From assembly GCA_029339505.1 (NCBI GenBank), contig JAQISU010000025.1, positions 3,199,501-3,263,500 on the forward strand: a DNA stretch of 64,000 nt. The letters run 5' to 3'. Origin of the DNA: Unio delphinus. Its lineage: Eukaryota > Mollusca > Bivalvia > Unionida > Unionidae. The position numbers and the translations under genes were made by a program. This document shows, in pieces, positions 1-12,345 of this stretch. The notes below the pieces were generated by a model, which did no database searches, was not told the DNA's origin, and saw only the letters and a list, made by a program, of their open reading frames with translations. Numbering within the stretch: the first letter of the stretch is position 1; each line of letters opens with the position of its first letter.

Positions 1-264
1 AGAATATTTTTACCTAATGCAAATACCACCTCTTATTTACAACATCTTATCATCAACATACACCATTTACATCTCCCGTTGATTGGGAAGCTTCATATTT
101 TCCTGTTACCAACATCTTACCATTTTATATGTAACTGTTATGGTTTTTTATATCGCTGGTCGATGTTAAACCTTTCTTATTTGTAAACATCTAACCTATT
201 GTATGGCGCTAAATAACCTAAAAGTGCTGTTGCGCCGTTAAAAATTCAAACAAACAAACAAACA
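1..264 (+). mobile_element. Family A non-LTR element, 3' UTR and tail
   Basis: This is the 3' untranslated end of a family A element whose coding part lies left of the window. It matches the 3' end of the full-length copy (20864-21147) almost throughout, including the terminal hairpin around the conserved GGCGC...GCGCC arms. It ends in a (CAAA)n tail. Confidence 0.9.
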
Positions 265-269
265 ATATA

Positions 270-483
270 ACTTCTATGCCTTCCCCCAAAGCATTTTTAT
301 CTCATGCAAATACATCCACTTATTTTCATCATCTTATTGGGAAGCTTCATATTTTACTGTTACCAACATCTTACCATTTTACTTTGAACTATCTGGTTTC
401 TATATCGCTGATCGATATTAAACCTTAAGTATTTTTAAACATGTATAAGTACAACCTATTCTATGGCGCTAAATTGCCTAAGT
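270..483 (+). mobile_element. Family A 3' UTR fragment, older subfamily
   Basis: This is a second, more diverged copy of the family A 3' UTR, directly after the first. It shows the shared blocks (TTGGGAAGCTTCATATTTTA, the CGCTGATCGATATTAAACC block) and stops inside the terminal hairpin, before the tail. Its substitutions resemble the older copy that ends near 29672. Confidence 0.8.
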
Positions 484-485
484 AT

Positions 486-600
486 ACCAGAAACATGTTG
501 GCGCTCATTATTAAGAGGCTAGTATGACTGGGTGGAACATAATGCTACATCTCTGCGGCATGATGCTCTAGTACTAGACACTTCCGCAATGAAAAATATC
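486..600 (+). mobile_element. SINE fragment (body only)
   Basis: The segment matches the body of the tRNA-headed SINE seen at 1178-1497 and 45722-46020: the block starting TTAAGAGG, then GACTGGGTGG, then the CGGCATGATG block. The head is missing and the middle is shortened. Confidence 0.65.
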
Positions 601-1177
601 TGAGTCTAATGACTAACAATTGTTCAAGATAGGTTAAAAATCTCAAATTACACACACGCCAGCCCGTCATTTGAAGAATAACAAATTGGAGTTGATTTTA
701 CCACAATAATAATTTGACACAAGGTAGTTGGATGAATGCCCCCAAATGTGCATTATACAAGGTAAAACTCGCAATTAACCACTTATCTACAGTCTCTAAG
801 ACTGCTCTCCACCATATCCATTTGTTGTAGAAGAGCTATGTGAACATCACAATTGTTAGGTTGTGATAGTCTGCATGTCAAAAGCAATGCTAACTTTTAA
901 GAGCGGTGACTTTGTTGTTTTCATTCTGATATTAAGGCAAAGCCTACGCGACAGTGATTTGTAGCTATTTAAAATGTCAGGTGAGCGCGGGTGCATGCAT
1001 GTGTGCACATTGATAAAAAGCATTAATTCCTTTTTAGATTTTACAAATTCTATCTGGCGTAACTGATAACTTTTTTACTACAGCAAAACTGTGTTTTAGC
1101 ATTGCAACAATCTCGTTTCTGTCGTTTGATTGCGCGGTGACTTTGCACTGCAAGGTATATGTAGTTGTAGATATATG
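601..1177. other. No recognisable feature
   Basis: I see no coding region, repeat family or RNA gene in this stretch. It may be unique or very old repeat DNA. Confidence 0.5.
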
Positions 1178-1497
1178 TTTGTTTTATTAGGATTTTTTCA
1201 CGTAGCTTTAACAAGTTTGCAGTCATATCGCTACGATGTCTCCAATGAGGCTGTTGTATAGTGATGTCTAGCACTGGGGCATCATGCCGCAGACATGTAA
1301 CATGATGTACCACCCAGTCACGTTATCCTGACACCAGGCCGATCAGTCCTAACACTAACCTCTTAATGCTGAGCGCCAAGCGATGCAGCTGTTAGTACCG
1401 TTTTTGTAAGTCTTTGATATGACTCGGCCGGGGATCGAATCCACGACCTCTCGCTTCCGCGGCGGACGCTCTTACCAATAGGCCACTGGAGAGGCGT
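1178..1497 (-). mobile_element. tRNA-derived SINE
   Basis: On the minus strand this reads as a short interspersed element of about 320 bp. The head near 1497 has a tRNA-like A box (GGCCTATTGGTAAGAGCG) and B box (GGATTCGATCC), the internal RNA polymerase III promoter. A body and an A-rich tail with AAAACAAACAT follow. At least six related copies or pieces occur in the window. It makes no protein and would depend on an autonomous element's reverse transcriptase; which one cannot be told here. Confidence 0.8.
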
Positions 1498-1597
1498 AGA
1501 TATTTGTAAAATTACAAGCTTTTTCATGGCAATGTACAGCATGTGCGTGATGTTTCTAGGAATTTAAATTATTTCTAGTATGGCGGCTCTGAAGCGC

Positions 1598-1664
1598 ACG
1601 TGTATGTGTGTGTATGTGTGTGTGTGTGTGTGTGTGCGCGAGGGAGACAGAGATAGAGAGAGAG
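1598..1664 (+). repeat. (TG)n microsatellite followed by GA-rich run
   Basis: TGTGTATGTGTG units pass into a pure TG run and then into a GAGA-rich stretch. Simple sequence only. Confidence 0.9.
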
Positions 1665-2080
1665 AGTCCTGTTTACATTCAATTCCTGAGATTACCTTAA
1701 GTGAACAATATATATGTTATTTTTCCATTAATAAATGTCTATATATAAGGAAGATATATCTCTGCAAGAAAGACAAATCTACTTTATTTGAATTAACACA
1801 TAATATTGTACTATTATGAGTTAAACTATTCACAAACTCATTAACGGGGACTACTTTCTCCACTAAATAAAAGTGTTTGAAGACTTCTTAGAAGGCGGTG
1901 GCTCAACGGGACAATCGAGAGGTAATTTTACCGACCCTAGAAGGAAGCTTCATGGGTCAATCTCGGGTAATTTTATCTAACGAGTATGACATCTGTGTAT
2001 CCTTGGCATTTGAAAAGTGTCCCCTTCTTGGGTTCCGTGGTGGGTGGGGAGCATGGATGCTGAAATTTTAACTCTTAATC

Positions 2081-3241
2081 ATGGCAAATGCAACAAAAAA
2101 AACCCCAACAATAAACGCACCAAACCACTGTCAGACTCGGATGAAGAAACATGTGGCGTGGAATCATTTCCACGCTTCGTGGTTATTCAAAGGACGAATA
2201 TAGAAGCACTGTCTGCGTTTGTTATCAAGAAAACCATTTCGGGCTCTATTGGCACACCAAAAAGTGTGAAAAAACTAAAATCGGGTTGCCTTCTTGTAGA
2301 GTGTGAGCGAAAGGTTCAAACAGACAATATCATGAAAATAAAAACATTCTTTGATATTCCAGTGACATCGTTCGCCCACACTACACTGAATTCGTCCAAA
2401 GGCGTAATGCGCTGTCGTGACTTGGCTGAAGTCACCGACACAGATATCATCGAAGGGATGAAACATGATGGTGCACTGCAGTGCGTAGAATACGTATTAA
2501 ACGTAATAATATTCTGCAGGACACCAACACATTTGTTCTCACCTTTAATAAACCAACAGTGCCCAAAGTGGTCAAGGTTAGGGTTTTGCAAGTAAAGGTC
2601 GAGATCTACATACCAAACCCCCTTCGATGCTATAAAAGTAAAAAATACGGCCATCACGAGGATCGATGTTCCAGTGTCAAGGTATGAGGTCGATGCGGAG
2701 ACCACTCTCATTAGGAAGCTGATTGTAGAGCAACTCCGCATTGTGTCAACTGTGGCAAGGAACATCACGCCAGTTCCAAAGATTGTGATACATGGAAACA
2801 GGAGAAGGAAATTCAGAGGGTAAAGTTTACTTCGAACATTCCCTACCCAGAGGCCAGAAAGCTTGTCCAGGCAAAAACATCCCTTCCTGGCCCATCCTTC
2901 TCCACAGTCGTAAAGCACAATCCAAAAAGCACGAAGGACGCCCAAACACAGACGGATCAGCCCGATTCAACCACATGTGCCAACATCCCTAATTATAAGC
3001 CACAGAAAAGCACAACATCAACTCAGACAACAACTAATAACAATCCACCACCAAAATCACCAAGACGGAAACACAAAGCACAAACTAATAAACAGCAAAA
3101 GGGGTCAGATGACCCCATTAAACTGTACAACAGGTTTGGAGACTTTGAGAGCATGGATGCTGAAGAAACTGCTCCGTGTACTCAAAGTAGCTCCAAACCT
3201 AATGAAACTAAATATACTCCCGTGCTTCCTCCAGACAAATA
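2081..3241 (+). pseudogene. Family A ORF1 (gag-like, zinc-knuckle), broken, copy 1
   Basis: This is a damaged version of the 386-residue ORF1 at 15963-17123. The reading frame is shifted at the start relative to the intact copy, shifted again near 2470-2500, and stopped near 2685 (TGA). The third knuckle (CVNCGKEHHASSKDC) and the basic, Gln/Asn-rich C-terminus are still recognisable around 2740-3240. It cannot make the full nucleic-acid-binding protein. Confidence 0.85.
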
Positions 3242-3304
3242 ACAACACATACTTCCTTCGCGAATAGTCTAACCTAGTTCCAGAATCTCCAGCATAACAT
3301 TAGA

Positions 3305-3750
3305 ATGAAGAACACCATCATACAATGGAATTGTCGAGGACTTAAAACAAACTACAATGATATTCTTCTGCTTTTAAATGAACACGATCCTGCTATACTA
3401 TGTTTACAGGAAACATTCCTGAAAGAGACCGATAACATTACTTTTAAAAACTTTTCCCTGTTTAATGCGTACTTTCAAAACGCAGACCGGGCCTCAGGAG
3501 GAGTCTCTATTGCTGTGAACAATAGAGCCCCTCACAGAGTCGTTCCTTTAAATACAAATTTAGAAGCCATTGCTGTAAGTGTCACTCTACATCGAGTGAT
3601 TACTTTTTGTTCCATTTACTTGCCACCAAACACCAACCTAGTACAAAAGGAATTAGACAATCTTGTTGAACAACTTTCCGCGCCCTTCGTTTTACTCGGG
3701 GATTTTAATGCCCATAACATTTTATGGGGATCAAATCACATAAACGACAG
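3305..3750 (+). pseudogene. Family A ORF2 endonuclease part, copy 1
   Basis: This is the start of ORF2, open from its ATG to the copy 2 insertion. It shows the APE endonuclease motifs IIQWNCRGL, LCLQETFL and LLGDFNAHN. Downstream of the insertion the same ORF continues at 9915. The first 149 codons match the intact copy except for scattered substitutions; the protein is broken only by insertion and a later deletion. Confidence 0.85.
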
Positions 3751-4288
3751 TCCCCCTGCGGGTTCGGGGTTGTAGAATTGGCCCGACGTGCCTCGCCACG
3801 TGTCGTAAAAGGCGACTAAGTAGAGGCAACCTGTTTGCCGTGGGTTGCGTCCCGTGTCGGGGGAGGAAAGGATCCTGGTAGTTGCAACACACTACTTTGG
3901 CCTCTACTTCTCTTAGACGGGTGGTCGAGATGGGCCCGGTCTCGACAAATCGGCTGGTCACGCCGAGCCCTAGGAAGTCTTTATTAACTCTCTCACCTCC
4001 TTTTACTTTCTCCTTGTATCTCTTTTGATACCACCGTTGCCCATATATTCTATTCCTATATCTTTCCCTTTTCCAAATCTTAGAAGACTTCCTAGAAGGC
4101 GGTGGCTCAACGGGTCAATCGGGGGGTAATTTTACTGACCCTAGAAATTGGCGACTTCAGGGTCATCCAAAGGTAATTTTATCAACTGAGTATGGCATCT
4201 GTGTATCCTTGGCACTTTAAAAGTGTCCCCTTGTTGGGCTCCTTGGTGGGTGGGGAGCACGGGTGCTGAATTTTAAAATCTTGCCATC

Positions 4289-5449
4289 ATGGAAAAAAAA
4301 TCCAATAAACGTACTAAACCACTGTCTGACTCTGATGAAGAACCACGTGGCGTGGAATCATTTCCACGCTTCATGGTTATTCAATCAAAAGATGATGCTA
4401 AACCGCTTTCAGGTTTATCTCCATTTATTATCGAGAAAACCATTACGGGATCGATTGGCACACCAAAAAGTGTGAAAAAACTAAAATCGGGTTGCCTTCT
4501 TGTAGAGTGTGAGCGAAAGGGGCAAACAGACAATATCATGAAAATGAAAACATTCTTTGATATTCCAGTGACCTCATTCGCCCACACTACACTGAATTCG
4601 TCCAAAGGCGTAATACGATGTCGTGACTTGGCTGGAGTCACCGACGCAGATATCATCGAAGGGATGAAACATGAAGGTGTCACTGCAGTGCGAAGAATAC
4701 GTATTAAACGTAATAACGCCCTGCAGGACACCAATACATTTGTACTCACCTTTAATAAACCGACAGTGCCCAAAGTGGTCAAGGTTGGGTTTTTACAAGT
4801 AAAGGTCGAGATCTACATTCCAAACCCCCTTCGATGCTATAAGTGTCAAAAATACGGCCATCACGAAGATCGATGTTCCAGAGCCAAGGTATGTGGCCGA
4901 TGCGGAGAACACTCTCATCAGGAAGCTGATTGTAGAGCAACTCCGCATTGTGTCAACTGTGGCAAGGAACATCACGCCAGTTCCAAAGATTGTGATACAT
5001 GGAAACAGGAGAAGGAAATTCAGAGGGTAAAGTTTACTTCGAACATTCCCTACCCAGAGGCCAGAAAGCTTGTCCAGGCAAAAACATCCCTTCCTGGCCC
5101 ATCCTTCTCCACAGTCGTAAAGCACAATCCAAAAAGCACGAAGGACGCCCAAACACAGACGGATCAGCCCGATTCAACCACATGTGCCAACATCCCTAAT
5201 TATAAGCCACAGAAAAGCACAACATCAACTCAGACAACAACTAATAACAATCCACCACCAAAATCACCAAGACAGAAACACAAAGCACAAACAAATAAAC
5301 AGCAAAAGGGGTCAGATGACCCCATTAAACTGTACAACAGGTTTGGAGACTTTGAGAGCATGGATGCAGAAGAAACTGCTCCGTGTACTCAAAGTAGCTC
5401 CAAACCTAATAAAACTAAATATACTCCCGTACTTCCTCCAGACAAATAA
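4289..5449 (+). CDS. Family A ORF1: gag-like zinc-knuckle RNA-binding protein, copy 2
   Basis: This is an intact 386-codon ORF1. ORF1 products of this element type bind the element RNA and form the cytoplasmic particle that carries it with ORF2 to the nucleus. Three tandem zinc knuckles lie at about residues 182-240: CYKCQKYGHHEDRC, CGRCGEHSHQEADC and CVNCGKEHHASSKDC. The N-terminal half is a folded-looking region with no motif I recognise; the C-terminal third is Gln/Asn/Thr/Pro-rich and basic. The ATG is shared with the other copies and follows the structured leader. ORF2 starts 62 bp after the stop. It is almost identical to the ORF1 at 15963. Confidence 0.88.
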   Translation: MEKKSNKRTKPLSDSDEEPRGVESFPRFMVIQSKDDAKPLSGLSPFIIEKTITGSIGTPKSVKKLKSGCLLVECERKGQTDNIMKMKTFFDIPVTSFAHTTLNSSKGVIRCRDLAGVTDADIIEGMKHEGVTAVRRIRIKRNNALQDTNTFVLTFNKPTVPKVVKVGFLQVKVEIYIPNPLRCYKCQKYGHHEDRCSRAKVCGRCGEHSHQEADCRATPHCVNCGKEHHASSKDCDTWKQEKEIQRVKFTSNIPYPEARKLVQAKTSLPGPSFSTVVKHNPKSTKDAQTQTDQPDSTTCANIPNYKPQKSTTSTQTTTNNNPPPKSPRQKHKAQTNKQQKGSDDPIKLYNRFGDFESMDAEETAPCTQSSSKPNKTKYTPVLPPDK

Positions 5450-5511
5450 CAACACATGCTTCCACCGCGAATAGTCTAACCTAGTTCCAGAATCTCCAGC
5501 ATAACATTAGA

Positions 5512-8500
5512 ATGAAGAACACCATCATACAATGGAATTGTCGAGGACTTAAAACAAACTACAATGATATTCTTCTGCTTTTAAATGAACACGATCCTGC
5601 TGTACTATGTTTACAGGAAACATTCCTGAAAGAGACAGATACAATTACTTTTAAAAACTTTTCCCTGTTTAATGCGTACTTTCAAAACGCAGACAGGGCC
5701 TCAGGAGGAGTCTCTATTGCTGTGAACAATAGAGCCCCTCACAGAGTCGTTCCTTTAAACACAAATTTACAAGCCATTGCTGTAAGTGTCACTCTACATC
5801 GAGTGATTACTTTTTGTTCCATTTACTTACCACCAAACACCAACCTAGTACAAAAGGAATTAGACAATCTTGTTGAACAACTTCCCGCGCCCTTCGTTTT
5901 ACTCGGGGATTTTAATGCCCATAACATTTTATGGGGATCAAATCACATAAACGACAGAGGCCATAAAATAGAAGATTTCATTTCTAGACACGATCTGTGT
6001 CTATATAACACTAATTCATCAACATATTAAACACCCAGGAACGGGTACGTACACATGCATAGATTTGACAATTTGCTCTCCCTCACTGCTTTTGGACTAT
6101 GAATGGAAGGTCGCTGATGACCTTCACAGCAGTGATCACTTTGCAATCACTCTTGAAAATAACACTAAAATTGATGATACAATTCCACAATGGAATATAA
6201 AGAAGGCCGATTGGGCTATGTTTGAAGCATTATGTAAAACTAGACTAAATAATGATACAGTATTCAACGCTGTTAATCCTATACAGCATTTTACCTCCGT
6301 TCTAATTTCAATTGCAGATGAATCCATTCCCAAGTCCTCAACGAACAGTAAGAGATCGCAGAAACCTTGGGTAACCAAGGAATGCAAAGAAGCCATTAGA
6401 CAAAGCCGAGAAGCATTAAAAACATTCAACACTCGTCCAACGCCCGAAAATTTAAATAAATATCGTATTGCCCGGGCTAAAACTCGACGCACAATCAAAG
6501 AATGTAAGCGTGCATCCTGGAAGAAATATATTTCTTCTTTAAACTCTCGTTCCTCAATGAAACAAGTTTGGGATACTATTCGGAAAATAAATGGAAAAAG
6601 GAAACACAATTCTATTCGACACCTAAAAATAAACAATATCAATTTCAGTTCGAAACGTGACATAACAAATATTCTTGCCGATAGTTTTTCGAAAAACTCA
6701 TCATCATCTAATTATTCAGATGCCTTTAGAAGATTAAAATCTCAAAAAGAAAAGTCGCGTTTAAAATTTACATCGAACAACACTGAAAATTATAACCAGC
6801 TGTTTTCTTTATTGGAGCTTAGGGAGGCATTAGACAAGGCCCATGATACATCCGCTGGGCCTGACGAAGTACATTACCAGTTCTTGAAACACCTCCCAGA
6901 ATCTTCTCTGACATTGCTTCTTAAAATCTTTAATGATTTATGGATTGCTGGTAATGTACCGAAGAGCTGGAAAGAAGCAACAGTGATACCGATTCCCAAA
7001 CCAGACAAAGATAACGAAGATCCTAACAGCTATCGGCCTATTGCATTGACAAGCTGCATATGCAAAACAATGGAACGAATGATTAATTCTCGGCTTGTAT
7101 GGTACTTGGAAAGTAATAATTTAATTTCTCCTTTCCAAAGTGGCTTCCGTTCTGGTCGTAGTACTAACGATCATCTGGTTAGACTGGAAACATTTATTCG
7201 CGATGCATTTATCAAGAAGGAACATTTAGTAGCGGTCTTCTTTGATTTAGAAAAGGCCTATGATACAACATGGAAGTACGGGATACTAAATGACCTGCAC
7301 GATCTAGGTCTAAAAGGCCGTCTGCCCGCTTTCATCTCCAGTTTTCTCTCCGACAGAGAATTCAAAGTACGCGTGGGCTCTACCCTCTCCGATATGCACC
7401 AGCAAGAGATGGGTGTGCCCCAGGGCAGTATTTTATCTGTGACGCTATTTAATATCAAAATCAATAGCATCACTAAGTGCTTAACTCCCGGTGTGGACTG
7501 CTCTTTATATGTAGACGATTTTTTAATTTGTTATCGATCAAAGCACATGCATACAATTGAAAGGCAACTTCAACAAAATATCAATAAGATCCACCATTGG
7601 GCCAATAATAATGGTTTTAAATTTTCTAAATCGAAAACAGTATGCATGCATTTCTGTCAATTGCGAAGACATCATGATGACCCTAAACTCACGCTGGACG
7701 GAACACTTATTCCAGTTGTTGAGGAAACAAAGTTTTTGGGTATTATCTTCGACAGAAAACTGACTTTTATACCACACATCAAGAATTTAAAAGCTAAATG
7801 CTTAAAAGCTTTAAATTTACTAAAAGTAATTGCGCACACTGACTGGGGTGCTGATAAAAAAGTCCTCCTCAATTTGTATAGAACATTTATCCGTTCTATA
7901 CTAGACTATGGATGCATTGTTTATGGTTCAGCTAGGAAGTCTTATTTGAAAATGCTTGACCCAATTCATCATCAGGGAATAAGACTTGCTCTAGGAGCAT
8001 TCAAGACATCTCCATGCGAAAGCCTTCTCGCGGAAGCGAATGAACCACCCTTATCGCACCGCAGAGAAATGCTTTCTATACAGTACGCTCTTAGGTTAAG
8101 ATCAAATCCTCTGAACCCTGCTTTTTCGGCTGTTTTTCAACCAAAATACAAAACTTTGTACGAAAACAAACCAAATGCCATACCTTCATTTGGCATCAGA
8201 ATATCATCCAGTTTTGACACTATCAAAATTAATCTCCCTACAGTTCAGAATACGTTTGTCTCGGAAACACCACCTTGGCTCCTTAAGCAACCCAAAGTGA
8301 TTTTTACGTTGCACGATGGGAGAAAATCTGAGACGAATCCTGCCGTTTTCCAGAACTCTTATCATGAACTCCTCAACGATTTTAAAAACTACACAAAAAT
8401 TTTTACTGATGGATCAAAAGTTGATGACAAGGCTGCTGCAGCCTTTGTTAGTGGCAAGCACTTCCGACCTGCAACCTACGCGTGTTAAATACTATAATGT

Positions 8501-9617
8501 ACATGACATGAAGGAACTTTTTGATACAATACAAACCACTTGTATTTTAGATTTCCTAAAGGAAGTAAATCTCTATTTTAAACTATAACTTGTATACCAT
8601 CACGTAGAATATTTTTATCTAACGCAAATATCACCTTTTATTTACAACATCTTATCATCAACATAACACCATTTACATCTCCCGTTGATTGGGAAGCTTC
8701 ATATTTTCCTGTTACCAACATCTTACCATTTTATATTTAACTATTGTTTTTATATATATATCGCTGGTCGATGTTAAACCTTTCTTGTTTTTGAACATGT
8801 AACGTATTGTATGGCGCTAAATAGCCTAAAAGTGCTGGTGCGCCGTTAAAATTCAAGTAAACAAACAAACAAACAAAGTGGCAAGCACATAACCAAAGTG
8901 CGCTTGCCAAACGATGCGTCCATATTTTCAGCGGAAATCAGAGCAATAGATCTTGCTCTGAAATTTATTGAACAAAAGCGCATTTTAAATAGCATTATTT
9001 TCTGTGACTCTCTGTCAGTACTTCAGTCGCTACACCATAGAAAACTGGATAATCCATTACTAGTCGATATTCTCGTCAAAAACTCTGAGCTTAGTAAGTC
9101 CTACAACATAGTATACTGTTGGCTACCTAGCCATATTGGTATTAAAGGTAATGAAGAAGCAGACCGGGCTGCTAAGATGGCTCTATCCCAAGAACCATCG
9201 GATTTTAAATTACCTTTTACTGATTTTAAACCTTGTATCAAAAAGTACCTACGTCAGAAGTGGCAGGCGTCATGGGATGATGCAGTCAATAACAAACTTC
9301 ATGCCATCAAACCAACTCTGGGAGAATGGACTCCTTCCTATAGAACTATCCGCAGGGAGGAGGTTGTCATTGCAAGAATCAGAATCGGTCATACATACAT
9401 TACCCACTCCCACATACTAAAAGGTGAAGATCCACCAGAATGCTTTTCTTGCAATGAGCCATTCACTGTTAAACACTTTATGACCGAGTGTTCCGACCTG
9501 CAACCTACGCGTGTTAAATACTATAATGTACATGACATGAAGGAACTTTTTGATACAATACAAACCACTTGTATTTTAGATTTCCTAAAGGAAGTAAATC
9601 TCTATTTTAAACTATAA
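5512..9617 (+). pseudogene. Family A ORF2 (endonuclease-RT-RNase H), broken, copy 2
   Basis: ORF2 reads open for 172 codons, then meets a +1 frameshift near 6029 (CATATTAAACACC where the intact copy has CATATTTACACC). The rest stays open from 6065 and keeps the RT motifs AVFFDLEKAYD and LYVDDFLI. At 8461 the RNase H region is split by copy 2b, which ends the frame at 8488. The RNase H remainder resumes at 8889 (AEIRAI, FCDSLS, ADRAAK) and ends at 9617 after the CX2CX7HX4C motif. Only the frameshift and the nested insertion break it, so decay is recent. Confidence 0.9.
8462..8877 (+). mobile_element. Family A copy 2b, 5'-truncated self-insertion
   Basis: This 416-bp fragment holds only the last ~40 codons of ORF2, the 3' UTR and the (CAAA)n tail. 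It sits inside the RNase H domain of copy 2. The 11-bp duplication GTGGCAAGCAC at 8451-8461 and 8878-8888 shows a genuine target-primed insertion rather than a rearrangement. Confidence 0.92.
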
Positions 9618-9914
9618 CTTGTGTACCATCACGTAGAATATTTTTATCTAATGCAAATATCACCTTTTATTTACAACATCTTATCATCAACATAACACCA
9701 TTTACATCTCCCGTTGATTAGGAAGCTTCACATTTTCCTGTTACCAACATCTTACCATTTTATATTTAACTATTGTTTTTTTATATATATCGCTGGTCGA
9801 TGTTAAACCTTTCTTGTTTTTGAACATGTAACGTATTGTATGGCGCTAAATAGCCTAAAAGTGCTGGTGCGCCGTTAAAATTCAAGTAAACAAACAAACA
9901 AACATAAACGACAG

Positions 9915-12055
9915 AGGCCATAAAATAGAAGATTTCATTTCTAGACACGATCTGTGTCTATATAACACCAACTCACCAACATATTTACACCCAGGAACCG
10001 GTACGTACACATGCATAGATTTGACAATTTGCTCTCCCTCACTGCTTTTTGGACTATGAATGGAAGGTCGCTGATGACCTTCACAGCATTTAGTAGCAGT
10101 CTTCTTTGATTTAGAAAAGGCCTATGATACAACATGGAAGTAACGGGATACTAAATGACCTGCACGATCTAGGTCTAAAAGGCCGTCTGCCCGCTTTCAT
10201 CTCCAGTTTTCTCTCCGACAGAGAATTCAAAGTACGCGTGGGCTCTACCCTCTCCGATATGCACCAGCAAGAGATGGGTGTGCCCCAGGGCAGTATTTTA
10301 TCTGTGACGCTATTTAATATCAAAATCAATAGCATCACTAAGTGCTTAACTCCCGGTGTGGACTGCTCTTTATATGTAGACGATTTTTTAATTTGTTATC
10401 GATCAAAGCACATGCATACAATTGAAAGGCAACTTCAACAAAATATCAATAAGATCCACCATTGGGCCAATAATAATGGTTTTAAATTTTCTAAATCGAA
10501 AACAGTATGCATGCATTTCTGTCAATTGCGAAGACATCATGATGACCCTAAACTCACGCTGGACGGAACACTTATTCCAGTTGTTGAGGAAACAAAGTTT
10601 TTGGGTATTATCTTCGACAGAAAACTGACTTTTATACCACACATCAAGAATTTAAAAGCTAAATGCTTAAAAGCTTTAAATTTACTAAAAGTAATTGCGC
10701 ACACTGACTGGGGTGCTGATAAAAAAGTCCTCCTCAATTTGTATAGAACATTTATCCGTTCTATACTAGACTATGGATGCATTGTTTATGGTTCAGCTAG
10801 GAAGTCTTATTTGAAAATGCTTGACCCAATTCATCATCAGGGAATAAGACTTGATCTAGGAGCATTCAAGACATCTCCATGCGAAAGCCTTCTCGCGGAA
10901 GCGAATGAACCACCCTTATCGCACCGCAGAGAAATGCTTTCTATACAGTACGCTCTTAGGTTAAGATCAAATCCTCTGAACCCTGCTTTTTCGGCTGTTT
11001 TTCAACCAAAATACAAAACTTTGTACGAAAACAAACCAAATGCCATACCTTTATTTGGCATCAGAATATCATCCAGTTTTGACACTATCAAAATTAATCT
11101 CTCTACAGTTCAGAACACGTTTGTCTCGGAAACACCACCTTGGTTCCTTAAGCAACCCAAAGTGATTTTTACGTTGCACGATAGGAGAAAATCTGAGACG
11201 AATCCTGCCGTTTTCCAGAACTCTTATCATGAACTCCTCAACGATTTAAAAAACTACACAAAAATATTTACTGATGGATCAAAAGTTGATGACAAGGCTG
11301 CTGCAGCCTTTGTTTGTGGCAAGCACATAACCAAAGTGCGCTTGCCAAACGATGCGTCCATATTTTCAGCGGAAATCAGAGCAATTGACCTTGCTCTGAA
11401 ATTTATTGAACAAAAGCGCATTTTAAATAGCATTATTTTCTGTGACTCTCTGTCAGTACTTCAGTCGCTACACCATAGAAAACTGGATAATCCATTACTA
11501 GTAGATATTCTCGTCAAAAACTCTGAGCTTGGTAAGTCCTACAACATAGTATACTGTTGGCTACCTAGCCATATTGGTATTAGAGGTAATGAAGAAGCAG
11601 ACCGGGCTGCTAAGATGGCTCTATCCCAAGAACCATAGGATTTTAAATTACCTTTTACTGATTTTAAACCTTGTATCAAAAAGTACCTACGTCAGAAGTG
11701 GCAGGCGTCATGGGATGATGCAGTCAATAACAAACTTCATGCCATCAAACCAACCCTGGGAGAATGGACTCCTTCCTACAGAGCTATCCGTAGGGAGGAG
11801 GTTGTCATTGCAAGAATTAGAATCGGTCATACATACATTACCCACTCCCACATACTGAAAGGTGAAGATCCACCAGAGTGCGTTTCTTGCAATGAGCCAT
11901 TCACAGTTAAACACTTTATGACCGAGTGTACCGACCTGCAACCTACGCGTGTTAAATACTATAATGTACATGACATGAAGGAACTTTTTGATACAATACA
12001 AATCACTTGTATTTTAGATTTCCTAAAGGAAGTAAATCTCTATTTTAAACTATAA
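9915..12055 (+). pseudogene. Family A ORF2 remainder, copy 1
   Basis: The end of the endonuclease is joined by the deletion to the RT palm. An extra base near 10141 shifts the frame; 10124-11638 is then open and contains YVDD and most of the RNase H (TDGS, AEIRAI, FCDSLS, EEADRAAK). A TCG-to-TAG change at 11636-11638 stops it before the C-terminal zinc-binding motif, after which similarity continues to 12055. Confidence 0.88.
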
Positions 12056-12345
12056 CTTGTATGCCATCACGTAGAATATTTTTATCTAATACAAATATCA
12101 CCTTTTATTTACAACATCTTATCATCAACATAACACCATTTACATCTCCCGTTGATTGGGAAGCTTCATATTTTCCTGTTACCAACATCCTACCATTTTA
12201 TATTTAACTATTGTTTTTTTTTATATATATCGCTGGTCGATGTTAAACCTTTCTTGTTTTTGAACATTTAACGTATTGTATGGTGCTAAATAGCCTAAAA
12301 GTGCTGGTGCGCCGTTAAAATTCAAGTAAACAAACAAACAAACAA
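9915..12345 (+). mobile_element. Family A copy 1, 3' half
   Basis: This is the continuation of copy 1 after the copy 2 insertion. It resumes exactly at AGGCCATAAAATAGAAG. About 1.1 kb is missing at 10087 (equivalent to roughly 17805-18897 of the full copy, from the end of the endonuclease into the RT). It ends with the 3' hairpin and a (CAAA)n tail at about 12345. Confidence 0.9.

Larger units (their letters stand above)
1879..3750 (+). mobile_element. Family A copy 1, 5' half (5'-truncated)
   Basis: The similarity to the full-length element begins near 1879, in its 5' UTR, so this copy lacks about the first 320 bp. It runs through ORF1 and the first third of ORF2 and breaks at 3750, where copy 2 is inserted. 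The broken element resumes at 9915. The 12-bp target duplication CATAAACGACAG is at 3739-3750 and 9903-9914. Confidence 0.9.
3751..9902 (+). mobile_element. Family A copy 2, full-length but disrupted
   Basis: It starts with the same terminal sequence as the full-length copy (CCCCCTGCGGGTTCGGGG) and ends in a (CAAA)n tail. It is flanked by the 12-bp duplication CATAAACGACAG. It is near-identical to the copy at 15426 over thousands of bases, so both moved recently. It carries one +1 frameshift near 6029 and the nested copy 2b at 8462-8877. Confidence 0.92.

Noticed and set aside
1430..1497. tRNA gene on the minus strand
   Set aside because: A and B boxes are present but the cloverleaf is poor and the same head recurs in front of one body; it is a SINE promoter.
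7258..7872. Minus-strand frames inside family A ORF2
   Set aside because: They recur identically in each copy and are shadows of the RT coding frame.
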